Below, one piece after another: positions 1 to 9,034 of a stretch of 22,442 bases of DNA; positions within the stretch are counted from its first letter, which is position 1, and each line of letters starts with the position of its first letter. The stretch covers positions 1-22,442 of IMG/VR virus record IMGVR_UViG_3300009173_000088, one strand, 5' to 3'. The notes below the pieces were generated by a model. It did not search any database, was not told the origin of the DNA, and worked only from the letters and a program-made list of their open reading frames with translations. This DNA is from a virus. The translations under genes were made by a program, and so were the position numbers.

Positions 1-43
1 AATTTCATTAACAGCTAAATAAAGTAACTGGAGTAATTTATAA
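1..43 (+). promoter_or_regulatory. Leader before gene 25 with weak late-promoter-like box and ribosome binding site
   Basis: All three forward frames close within the first 22 bases (stops at 9-11, 16-18 and 20-22), so an upstream gene could end here but cannot be identified. GCTAAATA at 14-21 matches the T4 late promoter consensus TATAAATA at 6 of 8 positions. GGAG at 30-33 lies ten bases before the ATG at 44 and is the likely ribosome binding site. The promoter assignment is inference from motif resemblance only. Confidence 0.35.
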
Positions 44-466
44 ATGGCAGATACAACATATACAGAACTTGAATATGATAAAGATACGGGTGCAGCAATA
101 TATTCTGATGTAGATTTATCGTTCAAAGTTCATCCTATTACGGGAGATCTTCTCAAAACAAAGAACTCTACTGTTATAAAACAGTCTATGCGTAATGTTT
201 TACAAACTAGAGAATTCGAAAGAATAGGACATCCCGAAATTGGATCAAATTTACAAGGTCTGTTGTTTGATCCCATGAATAAAATAACAGAAACTCGATT
301 AAGATTAAGTATTGAAACAACTATGCAGGCCCTCGAACCGCGTGCTATAATAAGAGATATCTTTGTGATAGCTGAAGAGGATTTAAATAGGTATAGAGTA
401 AAAATAATTTTCACTATGATGGGACAACAATCCTCAGAAACCTTCGAACAATTTTTATATAGATAG
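44..466 (+). CDS. 25: Baseplate wedge protein gp25
   Basis: A 140-residue homologue of T4 gp25 (132 residues), the small wedge protein that, with gp6 and gp53, joins the baseplate wedge to the hub and the first sheath ring. The GPW/gp25 family signature is visible. A segment around residues 38-60 aligns with the T4 region preceding its FDPEFGCDL motif. It is followed here by GHPEIGSNLQGLLFDPM (residues 62-78), a helix with an LEPRAIIRD motif (97-105) and a closing beta strand ending EQFLYR. The roughly 20 acidic, Thr-rich residues before the core are longer than in T4. The family is often labelled lysozyme-like from its fold, but this protein is structural. The ATG start is supported by GGAG ten bases upstream. 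Gene 6 follows after eight bases, as in related marine phages. The identification is firm. Confidence 0.93.
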   Translation: MADTTYTELEYDKDTGAAIYSDVDLSFKVHPITGDLLKTKNSTVIKQSMRNVLQTREFERIGHPEIGSNLQGLLFDPMNKITETRLRLSIETTMQALEPRAIIRDIFVIAEEDLNRYRVKIIFTMMGQQSSETFEQFLYR

Positions 467-474
467 GAAACACT

Positions 475-2361
475 GTGCCGGAACAATCAGCTAAATTACA
501 AGTATCTGAATTAGATTATAGTTCTATTAAATCAAACTTAGTAGCATTTTTAAAAAGTCAAAGTGAATTTTCAAATTTTGATTTTGCGGGATCTGGATTA
601 GATGTTATAATGGATTTGCTTTCATATAATACATACTACAATTCCTTTTATTTGAATATGTTAGCCAATGAAATGTTTTTAGATACGGCGGAACTCAGAA
701 ATTCTGTTGTACAAAAAGCTAAACAATTAGGTTATACGCCGCGATCTGTGCAGGGAACTAAAGCAATTGTTCAATTAGAAATAATTCCGAGTGATTCTGC
801 AACATCTATGATTGTTGAAAAAGATAAAAGATTCTCAACAACTATTGATGAACAAAAATACATATTTACAACAGCAAATTCTTATTCCGGAATATTGGAT
901 GATTCAGGAAAATTTACGATAAGGGATGTTCAATTAAATCAAGGTATCAGATTAACACACAAATATAAAGTTGATTATAATAATAAAGAACAACAATTTA
1001 TATTACCAAACACAAACACCGATGTAACAACTCTTTCTGTTGTTATAAAATCTTCACCCACTTCAACTGAAACACATTCCTATCAATTAATATCAGATAC
1101 AGTTAAAGTTACACCTACATCTAATGTATATTTTTTATATGAAACTTTTGAAAATAAATTTGAAGTTCAATTCGGAGATAATAAAGTTGGATATAGGCCG
1201 GCAGATGGAAGTCAAGTTATTTTAGCTGCGAATATATCCGATGGAACAGCTACTAATAAAGCAGTAGCATTTAGAGCAATAGATGCAATAGGTGGATATT
1301 CTAATGTTTCTGTGCTTACTACAACAGCTGGATATGGTGGAGGCAGCAGGGAATCTGTTGCTGAAATTAAGTATAATGCACCAAAATTATATGAAACTCA
1401 AAATAGATGTGTAACATTAAATGATTATAAAAGAGTTGTGGAAAAAGAATGGGTTAATGCTGAATCCGTAACATGCTGGGGTGGAGAACAAAATGACCCT
1501 CCGAGATATGGAAAAGCTTATATTGCTGTTAAACCTAAAAGTGGATTATTTTTAACAACAAAAGATAAAGAAGTTATTAAAAAAGAAATTTTAGCAACAA
1601 AGAATATGGTATCTGTTACGCCAGAAATTGTGCCACCGGATTATCTATACATATCAATTATCGCTAACGTTCGATATGATCCAAATAAAACTGTACAATC
1701 ACCCCAAGAAATAGGTGAAAGAATTGTTTCAACTGCTCTAGATTATAATATTGAGGAATTAGGAAAATTTGATTTAAGATTTAGATATTCACGATTAACC
1801 ACTTTAATTGATAATTCTGATCCAGCTGTTTTGAACAACCAGACAACAGTTTTATTATTTAAACGATTAGTAGTTGAGCTCGGCCAGGCATTTAACTATT
1901 CTCAAAATTTTTCTAATCAGATAAAATATCCTTATAAGGGATATAAGGGAGCATTATCATCTTCAAAATTTGAATATATCAATGAAAATACTGATGTATT
2001 AGAACAAAATACATTATTAAATGATGCTGACGGAATTATTCAAGTTGTGAAAGAAGAAGCCGGCGCAGTAGCAATTGTTAATTCTAATGTGGGAACAATA
2101 GATTATGAAACTGGTAAAATGACGTTGGTAGGATTTAAACCTAATTCTGTCGAGACGGTAGTAAATAATAATACTATTGAAATATATGTTGAAACCAATA
2201 TTCAAGATGTTACCCCCATTAGAGAACAAGTTATAATAATTAATAGAAAAGATGTAATAGTTAATATGATAGTAGACACGGCCTTATCTACTGGCGATTT
2301 TGTTCAGGGAACTGTTAATGAAACGCCGGCTTTGGTAGTATATGGAGCTAATACCGCATAA
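475..2361 (+). CDS. 6: Baseplate wedge protein gp6
   Basis: A 628-residue homologue of T4 gp6 (660 residues), the major wedge component that forms the inner iris of the baseplate and binds gp25, gp53 and gp7. The N-terminal signature is clear: a YSSIKSNLVAFLK segment (about residues 16-28), then FDFAGSGLDVIMDLLSYN (about 35-52), a YYNSFYLNMLANEMFLDTA stretch and RNSVVQKAKQLGYTPRS. All are diagnostic of gp6/baseplate-J-like proteins. The middle carries the usual beta-rich domain (FEVQFGDNKVGYRP), and TLNDYKRVVEKEW (near residue 315) begins the helical J-like core. The start is GTG at 475, preceded by TAGGAAA just upstream. No in-frame ATG near it would keep the conserved N-terminus complete. 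The stop overlaps the next start by one base (TAATG), suggesting coupled translation of the two wedge proteins. Length and domain order are ordinary for the family. Confidence 0.93.
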   Translation: MPEQSAKLQVSELDYSSIKSNLVAFLKSQSEFSNFDFAGSGLDVIMDLLSYNTYYNSFYLNMLANEMFLDTAELRNSVVQKAKQLGYTPRSVQGTKAIVQLEIIPSDSATSMIVEKDKRFSTTIDEQKYIFTTANSYSGILDDSGKFTIRDVQLNQGIRLTHKYKVDYNNKEQQFILPNTNTDVTTLSVVIKSSPTSTETHSYQLISDTVKVTPTSNVYFLYETFENKFEVQFGDNKVGYRPADGSQVILAANISDGTATNKAVAFRAIDAIGGYSNVSVLTTTAGYGGGSRESVAEIKYNAPKLYETQNRCVTLNDYKRVVEKEWVNAESVTCWGGEQNDPPRYGKAYIAVKPKSGLFLTTKDKEVIKKEILATKNMVSVTPEIVPPDYLYISIIANVRYDPNKTVQSPQEIGERIVSTALDYNIEELGKFDLRFRYSRLTTLIDNSDPAVLNNQTTVLLFKRLVVELGQAFNYSQNFSNQIKYPYKGYKGALSSSKFEYINENTDVLEQNTLLNDADGIIQVVKEEAGAVAIVNSNVGTIDYETGKMTLVGFKPNSVETVVNNNTIEIYVETNIQDVTPIREQVIIINRKDVIVNMIVDTALSTGDFVQGTVNETPALVVYGANTA

Positions 2362-5300
2362 TGGCTGATAATAGAATTTCTGAAATTATTCAAAATCAAT
2401 TACCTTCCTTTTTTACGGAGGAGGGTTCCAATCTCCCTCTCTTTCTTACTAAGTATTTTGAATTCCTAGAATCTTATCAAATAGAATATACCGATTTAAT
2501 TTTAGACGAATATAATATAGTTCTTGAAGATGATGCCGATGCTTATTATATTTACGGCACAGCTCTGGATGATGGATTAATATACTCACCATCCGATTTA
2601 GAAGTTGAATATGATGTCGGATTACAAACAGGTTATTATTTTCCAATATATGGTAATAGGCCAGATGCGATAGCAGCTTCTGATGATCCAGGAATAGTTT
2701 ATGAATTACACTTAGAAGAATTCGCCGGACGTACATTTTATATGCCCCAAAAAGGTGGAGAAAGCGGCGTCAACTTCGGAGTATATGAAAACGATCCACC
2801 TACAACAACACTTACCCAATATGCCACTTCCGGACGAAAATTTCTATTAGAAAGCACAGAAGACGATAATCCGAGTGTCAGTGAAATTCATGAATTATTG
2901 GTTGAATCAGATAGAGATCCAACTACCGCAACATTTTCATTAGGTGAATTAATTGTGGGTGCCGTTTCTGGAACTGAAGCAATAATTACGGGTGTTCAAA
3001 ATCACGGTGTTTTTCCAGCAGGCAAATATCAATCTGCAGATATTACCAGTAAAAATTATAAAACCGATCCTCATGTATTATTTGCGCGCCCCACAAATAC
3101 TAAAGCTTTTCTTCACGGTGAAGAAATAGTTGGAAAAAGATCTAGAGCAAAAGCAGTAATTGGTCAAACCGATAAAGACATTAAAAGAAATCCTCTCCGA
3201 GGGGCGGCTGATTTAGATTTGGTTAATGATATAGATGAAACCGATAATATGTATTTGGAGAGGTTCCGGGATGATTTTCTAACAAATATTCCTATCGGTG
3301 CCATTGGAGATTTAAGACAAGCGATAAAAACCGCCAGAGAAATTTATAGGTCAAGAGGAACAGAGGATTCATTTTTATGGTTATGGAGAACTGTTTATGG
3401 ATCGGAGCAACTTTCCTTTATATATCCAAAAGAAAGATTATTAAGACCATCCGACGGAACTTGGAAATCATTAAAATCTATTAAAATTTTTACTGGAACA
3501 GCTTTAAATCCAGATGATTTTAATAGTAAAATTATTAAAGGTGAACAATCTCAAGCAACAGCTACTGTTGATAATTCAATTTCATATTTTGAAGGAACAA
3601 CTGGTGTAACAGAATTATTTTTAACCGATTATACCAAAGGATATGATGTTCGTTTTGATGCCTATTCTGATTTTCAATCAGACGAAACAATAGCAACAAT
3701 TGAAACATATATTGACGCAGAATTAATGGGAAGTGATAATTCGGAAGATGTGGTTAAATCAATGACCTTCCCGACAAAATCCTCTCGGGGAACATGTATT
3801 GCGGTTATTGGGGAAATTGATATTATAAGTAATGGAACAGGATATGCCATTAACGATGAACTTATAATTACAGGAGGTGCCGGAAAAGGTGCTGTTGCAC
3901 GCGTTGCGTCAACTGCTAATGGTGCTATTGATGAAGTTATCATTGATGATGGAGGTAATGGTTATTATGGAGGCGAACGTTTAGAAATTAATAATTCTGG
4001 AACCGGAGGAAGAGGACATACCGGCGTAATTTCCAAAGTGCTTCCCACAGGAGTGTTTAGAAGTTCTAATACAAAGGTTAGCGCAGCTATATCAGTTGCT
4101 GAAGGTGGAACTGCTGAATCAGCTATATTATTAAATTCGGCTTCTTTTTCTATCGAAGAAGAAGATGTTAAATATCCAGAAAATATTAATACACACTTTA
4201 GTTCAAGTAATACAATTACGTTTGTTGCGGAAGTAGCAAATCAAGATACCGCAGAAGGTGGAGCAAGTATATTATTAGAAGAAGGAACAGGTTTAATTCT
4301 TATTGATAGTACAGATGGAAGTTCTGATGCTGGAGATAATATTCTTTTCCACACTGAGGCTTTTGAAGATGATATACAACCAGGTTATTTTGTATATGAT
4401 TCTAAAACAGGAACCAGAGGAACAGTTGCAGGGCCCTCAGTAAATAATTCAACTTTTGTATATGCATTAGAAAGTCCACAGGCTCCTAATTTTGTTGAAG
4501 GTTCAGCGTGTGATCTTTATTATAGTGCAAATGGATCTGCAGTTCCTGGTAAATCTAATATGTTTACCATTAACACGATTCAACCCGCCGGCTATTATGA
4601 AATTAAAGATGAAGAGGGATTATTTGCAAATCCATTAGGAGATGGTTCAAGATCAGTTTCAGATTATTATGGAGGAACTGCTTATACTTATACAGGTTTC
4701 GGGTCCATTTCTGAAACTCGAGTAATAACTACAGGACTTGATTATATAAGAGCTCCTAGATATGCAGCAAAAAATGAATCTACTTTAGGTCTAGAACAAT
4801 GGAGATTTGAAGATCCTATAACAGGAAAAAATACTGGTCGATTAACATATTTAAATTTTGATGAAAATGTTTATGGAAAATATAGATTTGGCGAATCTGT
4901 TATAGGGGTAACATCTGGCAAGAAAGCAAAAGTAATATTACCTTCTGTTAATTCTACATCAAATTCTACTTTTAGTACCATGAAGGTAAAAGATGAAGAA
5001 GCAACTTTTTCTCTTGAAGATGTAAATGTTCTTCAAAATAATATTGGAGACTTTGAGGATGGAAGTATTTCAGGACTTTCGGCTTTTTCTTCAAAAAGAA
5101 CAGCCGTAGATACTGGGAGCCACACACTTTCAGTAGAAACATCAAATACTATTTCTGGTTCATATAGTGGTAAGATAGCGATTAATGATCAGTTAGAAAC
5201 TTATATTGGTTTACGTTCAATAGATAGTGAAGAAGGTGAAGCATATGCGAATACTATTATTCCAGGAAATCAATATAATGCTAAAATTTCTTTTAGAGGC

Positions 5301-8300
5301 AGCAAAAGTCTCAAGTTCGTTGAATTAAGATATGGCCATTCAGATACCGATGTTGATTATGAACCAGTAGGATCCACAGTAGGATTAACAGAATCAGTTG
5401 TTTATACTCTTCTGGAAACAACTAATGCAGATCAAGTTTATACTTTCGAAGGAAAATTTGTAGCAAGTTCAGATCGTTATCACGCTGTTTATTTATTTGC
5501 AAATACTTCGACTTCTACAACATATGATTTACATATAGATAATATATCAATCGCTGATATATCATCTCGTGGAAAAATTCAATATGAAGGATTTAATACT
5601 GCCGATGATATAGAATCATTTATGATGTTAGAACCCGCAGATTTTATTCCTGGCGAAATGATTATTTCTTCCCAAGGTGCTAGAACAGCAACTTTAGCAT
5701 CTTCAAATGCTTCTTATCAGGAAACAAATTCTGGTTATGGTAACAATGCTATTTTAAAAGCCGGAGCTTTAAAAACTGGAGCTATCAAATCTCTTTCAAT
5801 TACTACGGCAGGTATTAATTATAATATAGTACCTGCTGTAACTGCTCCTGATGGCGATAATAATGCAACATTTTTAGCTATACGAACAGCTGTAACAAAT
5901 TATCCTGGTAAGTTTCAAGATAAACTCGGAATGATTAGTGATATTATCAGGATTCAAGATTCTTATTACTATCAAGATTTTTCGTACGTTTTAAGATCGG
6001 ACATTCAAATTAATGAATTTAGAGATTTAGTTAGATCTTTTGTTCATCCTGCTGGTTGGAATGTTTTCGGGGAAATTGGAATATTACTTTTGATAAATGT
6101 AGACGTTAAAGTGGAGACGGATACTATTAAAAAGCTTGAACTATTTGTTGATAGAACACCAGCATTTGTACCTACATACGGACCACTCACAACCAGCCAG
6201 AGAGGTACTGATACAATTTATAATAGTACTACCATGGGCCCTTATACTAGTATTTTCGGGCAAATTGATATGTGGACTGGAGAAGTTCATAAAATGCATA
6301 TTGAATTTTTGGATCCGCGAACAATAGGATTTGGAATTACAACAGATGATAAACATTTTGCATTTCATGCCGGACGAGTAGATTGGTTAGTTGGACGTGG
6401 ATGGGATTATGAACCATACAGCCGAGGTTTGGCTGGACAATTTGATCCGTGGAACGATGGATATGATTCAAATCGCACAGGGAGAGTAGAAATACCTCAT
6501 CATTTTTCGCAGCATGATAAAGCGCGTCTTAATTCTACTGAAAAAATTGCTCCTTGGTATCCAAATGTATTTCCAGAATTAGTCATTCCAGGCCACTTCG
6601 AAGGAAATGAATGTACGGGCCACAGTGCCTTTGGCGGAGTTTCATTATGGGGCAAGTCAACTCATTATAATACAGAAAATAGGTGGGGTCCAGTACATAC
6701 GACAAGTGCATGGCGTGCACCTGCAGGAGCACAAAGACCAGCCGACACCTATTGGGGTCTAGGCGGAGATGGGAATCCGAATACAGAACGTAAAGGCGGT
6801 ATAGATTATTGGTTAGAGATAGGTATATTAGGTAAGTATCGTTCTCCGGACGGTACACAAGTAATGCCAACAATTACTACTTATTGGACTTACGGCCAAG
6901 AAGAAATTGAATTACTTGCGGACTTGTGGAAGGATAATCATTATCTCGAAGTTAAAACACACCTCGAAATTTTTGATCGTTGGGGATTACAACGGATACA
7001 ACTTGATCTTCCAGCTTTAACAGGCGTGTCTACTTATGTTAACATGGCAGACTCTGTTTTAGAACCCATTTTTCCAGAAGCTGCGTTTGGCTGGCCCATA
7101 ACAGAATATCCAAATCCTGCATCATGGGAAATAATGGTAACAGTTTCAGGCACAGATTTTTATTTTGATGGTGTAAACATTAATGATAGTGCTTGGTCAA
7201 GAAAACTTATTAAAGGGGTTACATATCGTTTCAATCAAGAAGACAGTTCTAATTTAACTCATCCATTAAGATTTGCTAGTATAATTGATGGTCATCATAA
7301 TGGAAGCTTCGTATCAAGTATGGAATTTCCTGTAACTGCCGTAGGTACTCCTGGTAATGGCGGTGCTTATGTCGACTTTAAAATCCCAGATCATACTTAT
7401 AAAACTTGGTTACCTCCGGATGAACTAGTTGATTGGCAGCCTGATTTTTATCGCGCATTATTTGCATTTTGTCATCTGCATGCTGACTTTGGTGGTCCAA
7501 TAATGACGGAAAATAAATCAGTACTTTCTTCAACTATAGAAGTGACTCCACACACTCCAGTTGCAGCGGTTGATAAACCACAATTAACTGCTATTAATAC
7601 AGGAACTCAAGTATCCTCATCTGGTCAAGCGTATGCAAGAGCAAAAGATAAAAAATTAAATAATCCAAATACATTTATAGTAGCGGGTGCAAAAGTATAT
7701 GGTGGAATGGCAGTGGGATTAAGACCTGATGGAAAAGTAGAAAGAGTATATGAAGTAGGAAACGTATTATTTCCACGTATTAATTATGTTCATTCATTAT
7801 TAGGAATAGTTAATGAAGATGCCGAAGTAGGAGAAGTTGTAACAGTAAGAGATACAGATTCTATAGAAGAACGTGTTTGGGATTTAATACCAGGAGCAGA
7901 ATATTATCCTAATTATAGTCAAAATGTTTGGGCTAAAGGTGGCGATCACGAATGTTGGCTCACTACTGTACCGCCTACAATAACTTCTGCAGATAGTTTA
8001 GATAGAATTAAATTAGGAAAAGCAGTAACTAAAGATCAATTAGATTTATCTTTTTCTCAATGGAAATTATATGAATATCAAGCTTTTGAAGATATTAGTA
8101 AAGGCCATGTAGTTGGTTTAATGGATAATGGAAAAATTCAACTAGTTTTTTGCGAAGCAAATGGTGATGCGAAACCTCAATTAGATGGTGTACATTCAGT
8201 ATTAGGACTAGCAAAAGAAGATATAGCACTGGGAGATTGGGGCGAAGTAGTTACAATAGATAAATCTCTTCAAATGGCTGCTTTTCTAGAAGGATCCTAT

Positions 8301-9002
8301 AATCCACTTCCCGGAACGGGGTTATCAAAAGGTACAAATTATTATGTTGATTATAGAGATGCTTCAATAAAAGAATTTGGAACTTATAGTAATCATCCCG
8401 ATAATATTATCGGAGTCGCTTTACAAAACGATATAATTAAAATAACTACTAAGTTACCAATTCATCAAACATATTCACCACAATGGGATTTGACAACCAC
8501 AGCATATCCATATCCAACATATTGCCCGGTTAGAACTATTCCTAATCCCGATGAATATTTTCTAGCACATGACTCTATAGATGCTGCTGAACAATATGAT
8601 GATCAAATAATTGAAAGCTTGGTAGTCACAAATGTGACACCAGTTAAAAATTTAGAGCAAGGTTCAACAGTTTACTTTGATGATATAAATATAATATTAG
8701 AAGAGTCCGATGGGATGTTATTAGAAGATGGAGATGAATTATTAGCGGAAGATGGCTCAAACGCTGCTACTTCTTCGATTGGTAAGCTAATAATCGAATC
8801 TGAATTTTTACTATATGAAGATCTCATAAATACAGGAATAGGTCAAGAACCGAATAGAAAAATGAATATTTATAGTCGTCATGACGCTAAATATATCGTG
8901 GGCGATTTGACCACAACAACTTTTAACATTCATAATCGCGGTAATAAATATTTTCCAGAAGGAATATTAGATGCCGTTGCTCAACATACCGTTTTAGAGT
9001 AA
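2361..9002 (+). CDS. 7: Giant gp7-like baseplate wedge protein with fibre-like C-terminal extension
   Basis: A 2213-residue protein, twice the length of T4 gp7 (1032). Its first ~1260 residues contain the landmarks of the T4 gp7 C-terminal half: LPLFLTKYFEFLESY (about 25-39), then YRSRGTEDSFLWLWRTVYG (about 327-345, compare T4 STKGIEASYKFLFKVLYNE), and EFRDLVRSFVHPAGWNVFG with a hydrophobic ILLLINV stretch (about 1220-1250, compare T4 DVIRFVHPVGFGF). These are split by large insertions. One holds G-x-GY beta repeats (about 480-565). Another is a jelly-roll domain resembling carbohydrate-binding modules (about 895-1068). After residue 1260 comes a His/Trp-rich region of unknown fold (about 1330-1580), a cupredoxin-like domain (about 1589-1713) with His1634, Cys1704 and His1707, two related beta modules (about 1775-1865 and 1909-2035), and an acidic LLEDGDELL motif (about 2111-2135). 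Its place after gene 6 and before gene 8 fits gp7. The core assignment is fairly sure; the functions of the added domains are inference, probably surface exposure or glycan contact. Confidence 0.78.
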   Translation: MADNRISEIIQNQLPSFFTEEGSNLPLFLTKYFEFLESYQIEYTDLILDEYNIVLEDDADAYYIYGTALDDGLIYSPSDLEVEYDVGLQTGYYFPIYGNRPDAIAASDDPGIVYELHLEEFAGRTFYMPQKGGESGVNFGVYENDPPTTTLTQYATSGRKFLLESTEDDNPSVSEIHELLVESDRDPTTATFSLGELIVGAVSGTEAIITGVQNHGVFPAGKYQSADITSKNYKTDPHVLFARPTNTKAFLHGEEIVGKRSRAKAVIGQTDKDIKRNPLRGAADLDLVNDIDETDNMYLERFRDDFLTNIPIGAIGDLRQAIKTAREIYRSRGTEDSFLWLWRTVYGSEQLSFIYPKERLLRPSDGTWKSLKSIKIFTGTALNPDDFNSKIIKGEQSQATATVDNSISYFEGTTGVTELFLTDYTKGYDVRFDAYSDFQSDETIATIETYIDAELMGSDNSEDVVKSMTFPTKSSRGTCIAVIGEIDIISNGTGYAINDELIITGGAGKGAVARVASTANGAIDEVIIDDGGNGYYGGERLEINNSGTGGRGHTGVISKVLPTGVFRSSNTKVSAAISVAEGGTAESAILLNSASFSIEEEDVKYPENINTHFSSSNTITFVAEVANQDTAEGGASILLEEGTGLILIDSTDGSSDAGDNILFHTEAFEDDIQPGYFVYDSKTGTRGTVAGPSVNNSTFVYALESPQAPNFVEGSACDLYYSANGSAVPGKSNMFTINTIQPAGYYEIKDEEGLFANPLGDGSRSVSDYYGGTAYTYTGFGSISETRVITTGLDYIRAPRYAAKNESTLGLEQWRFEDPITGKNTGRLTYLNFDENVYGKYRFGESVIGVTSGKKAKVILPSVNSTSNSTFSTMKVKDEEATFSLEDVNVLQNNIGDFEDGSISGLSAFSSKRTAVDTGSHTLSVETSNTISGSYSGKIAINDQLETYIGLRSIDSEEGEAYANTIIPGNQYNAKISFRGSKSLKFVELRYGHSDTDVDYEPVGSTVGLTESVVYTLLETTNADQVYTFEGKFVASSDRYHAVYLFANTSTSTTYDLHIDNISIADISSRGKIQYEGFNTADDIESFMMLEPADFIPGEMIISSQGARTATLASSNASYQETNSGYGNNAILKAGALKTGAIKSLSITTAGINYNIVPAVTAPDGDNNATFLAIRTAVTNYPGKFQDKLGMISDIIRIQDSYYYQDFSYVLRSDIQINEFRDLVRSFVHPAGWNVFGEIGILLLINVDVKVETDTIKKLELFVDRTPAFVPTYGPLTTSQRGTDTIYNSTTMGPYTSIFGQIDMWTGEVHKMHIEFLDPRTIGFGITTDDKHFAFHAGRVDWLVGRGWDYEPYSRGLAGQFDPWNDGYDSNRTGRVEIPHHFSQHDKARLNSTEKIAPWYPNVFPELVIPGHFEGNECTGHSAFGGVSLWGKSTHYNTENRWGPVHTTSAWRAPAGAQRPADTYWGLGGDGNPNTERKGGIDYWLEIGILGKYRSPDGTQVMPTITTYWTYGQEEIELLADLWKDNHYLEVKTHLEIFDRWGLQRIQLDLPALTGVSTYVNMADSVLEPIFPEAAFGWPITEYPNPASWEIMVTVSGTDFYFDGVNINDSAWSRKLIKGVTYRFNQEDSSNLTHPLRFASIIDGHHNGSFVSSMEFPVTAVGTPGNGGAYVDFKIPDHTYKTWLPPDELVDWQPDFYRALFAFCHLHADFGGPIMTENKSVLSSTIEVTPHTPVAAVDKPQLTAINTGTQVSSSGQAYARAKDKKLNNPNTFIVAGAKVYGGMAVGLRPDGKVERVYEVGNVLFPRINYVHSLLGIVNEDAEVGEVVTVRDTDSIEERVWDLIPGAEYYPNYSQNVWAKGGDHECWLTTVPPTITSADSLDRIKLGKAVTKDQLDLSFSQWKLYEYQAFEDISKGHVVGLMDNGKIQLVFCEANGDAKPQLDGVHSVLGLAKEDIALGDWGEVVTIDKSLQMAAFLEGSYNPLPGTGLSKGTNYYVDYRDASIKEFGTYSNHPDNIIGVALQNDIIKITTKLPIHQTYSPQWDLTTTAYPYPTYCPVRTIPNPDEYFLAHDSIDAAEQYDDQIIESLVVTNVTPVKNLEQGSTVYFDDINIILEESDGMLLEDGDELLAEDGSNAATSSIGKLIIESEFLLYEDLINTGIGQEPNRKMNIYSRHDAKYIVGDLTTTTFNIHNRGNKYFPEGILDAVAQHTVLE

Positions 9003-9007
9003 TTAAT

Positions 9008-9015
9008 TAAAAATA
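9008..9015 (+). promoter_or_regulatory. Candidate T4-type late promoter upstream of gene 8
   Basis: TAAAAATA matches the T4 late consensus TATAAATA at seven of eight positions. It lies in the 32-base gap between the gp7-like gene and gene 8, with GGAG at 9023-9026 placed eight bases before the ATG. The surrounding sequence is A/T-rich, so a chance match is quite possible. Confidence 0.3.
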
Positions 9016-9034
9016 AAAGATTGGAGTTATCGAA

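Noticed and set aside
39-46. TATAAATG as a late promoter for gene 25
   Set aside because: It matches the late consensus at 7 of 8 positions but overlaps the gene 25 start codon, so transcripts would begin inside the gene. The weaker GCTAAATA at 14-21 is better placed.
44-466. Lytic (lysozyme) activity for gp25
   Set aside because: The family is sometimes named gp25-like lysozyme, but the T4 protein is a structural wedge component and no catalytic glutamate/aspartate motif of a lysozyme is evident.
130-486. Minus-strand open frame opposite gene 25 (118 codons) and other minus-strand frames across the window
   Set aside because: All lie opposite well-supported plus-strand structural genes, lack ribosome binding sites and recognisable domains, and have residue compositions typical of antisense readings of A/T-rich coding sequence.
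6136-6327. Short plus-strand frame inside the gp7-like gene
   Set aside because: It is fully nested in another frame, has no ribosome binding site and no recognisable features.
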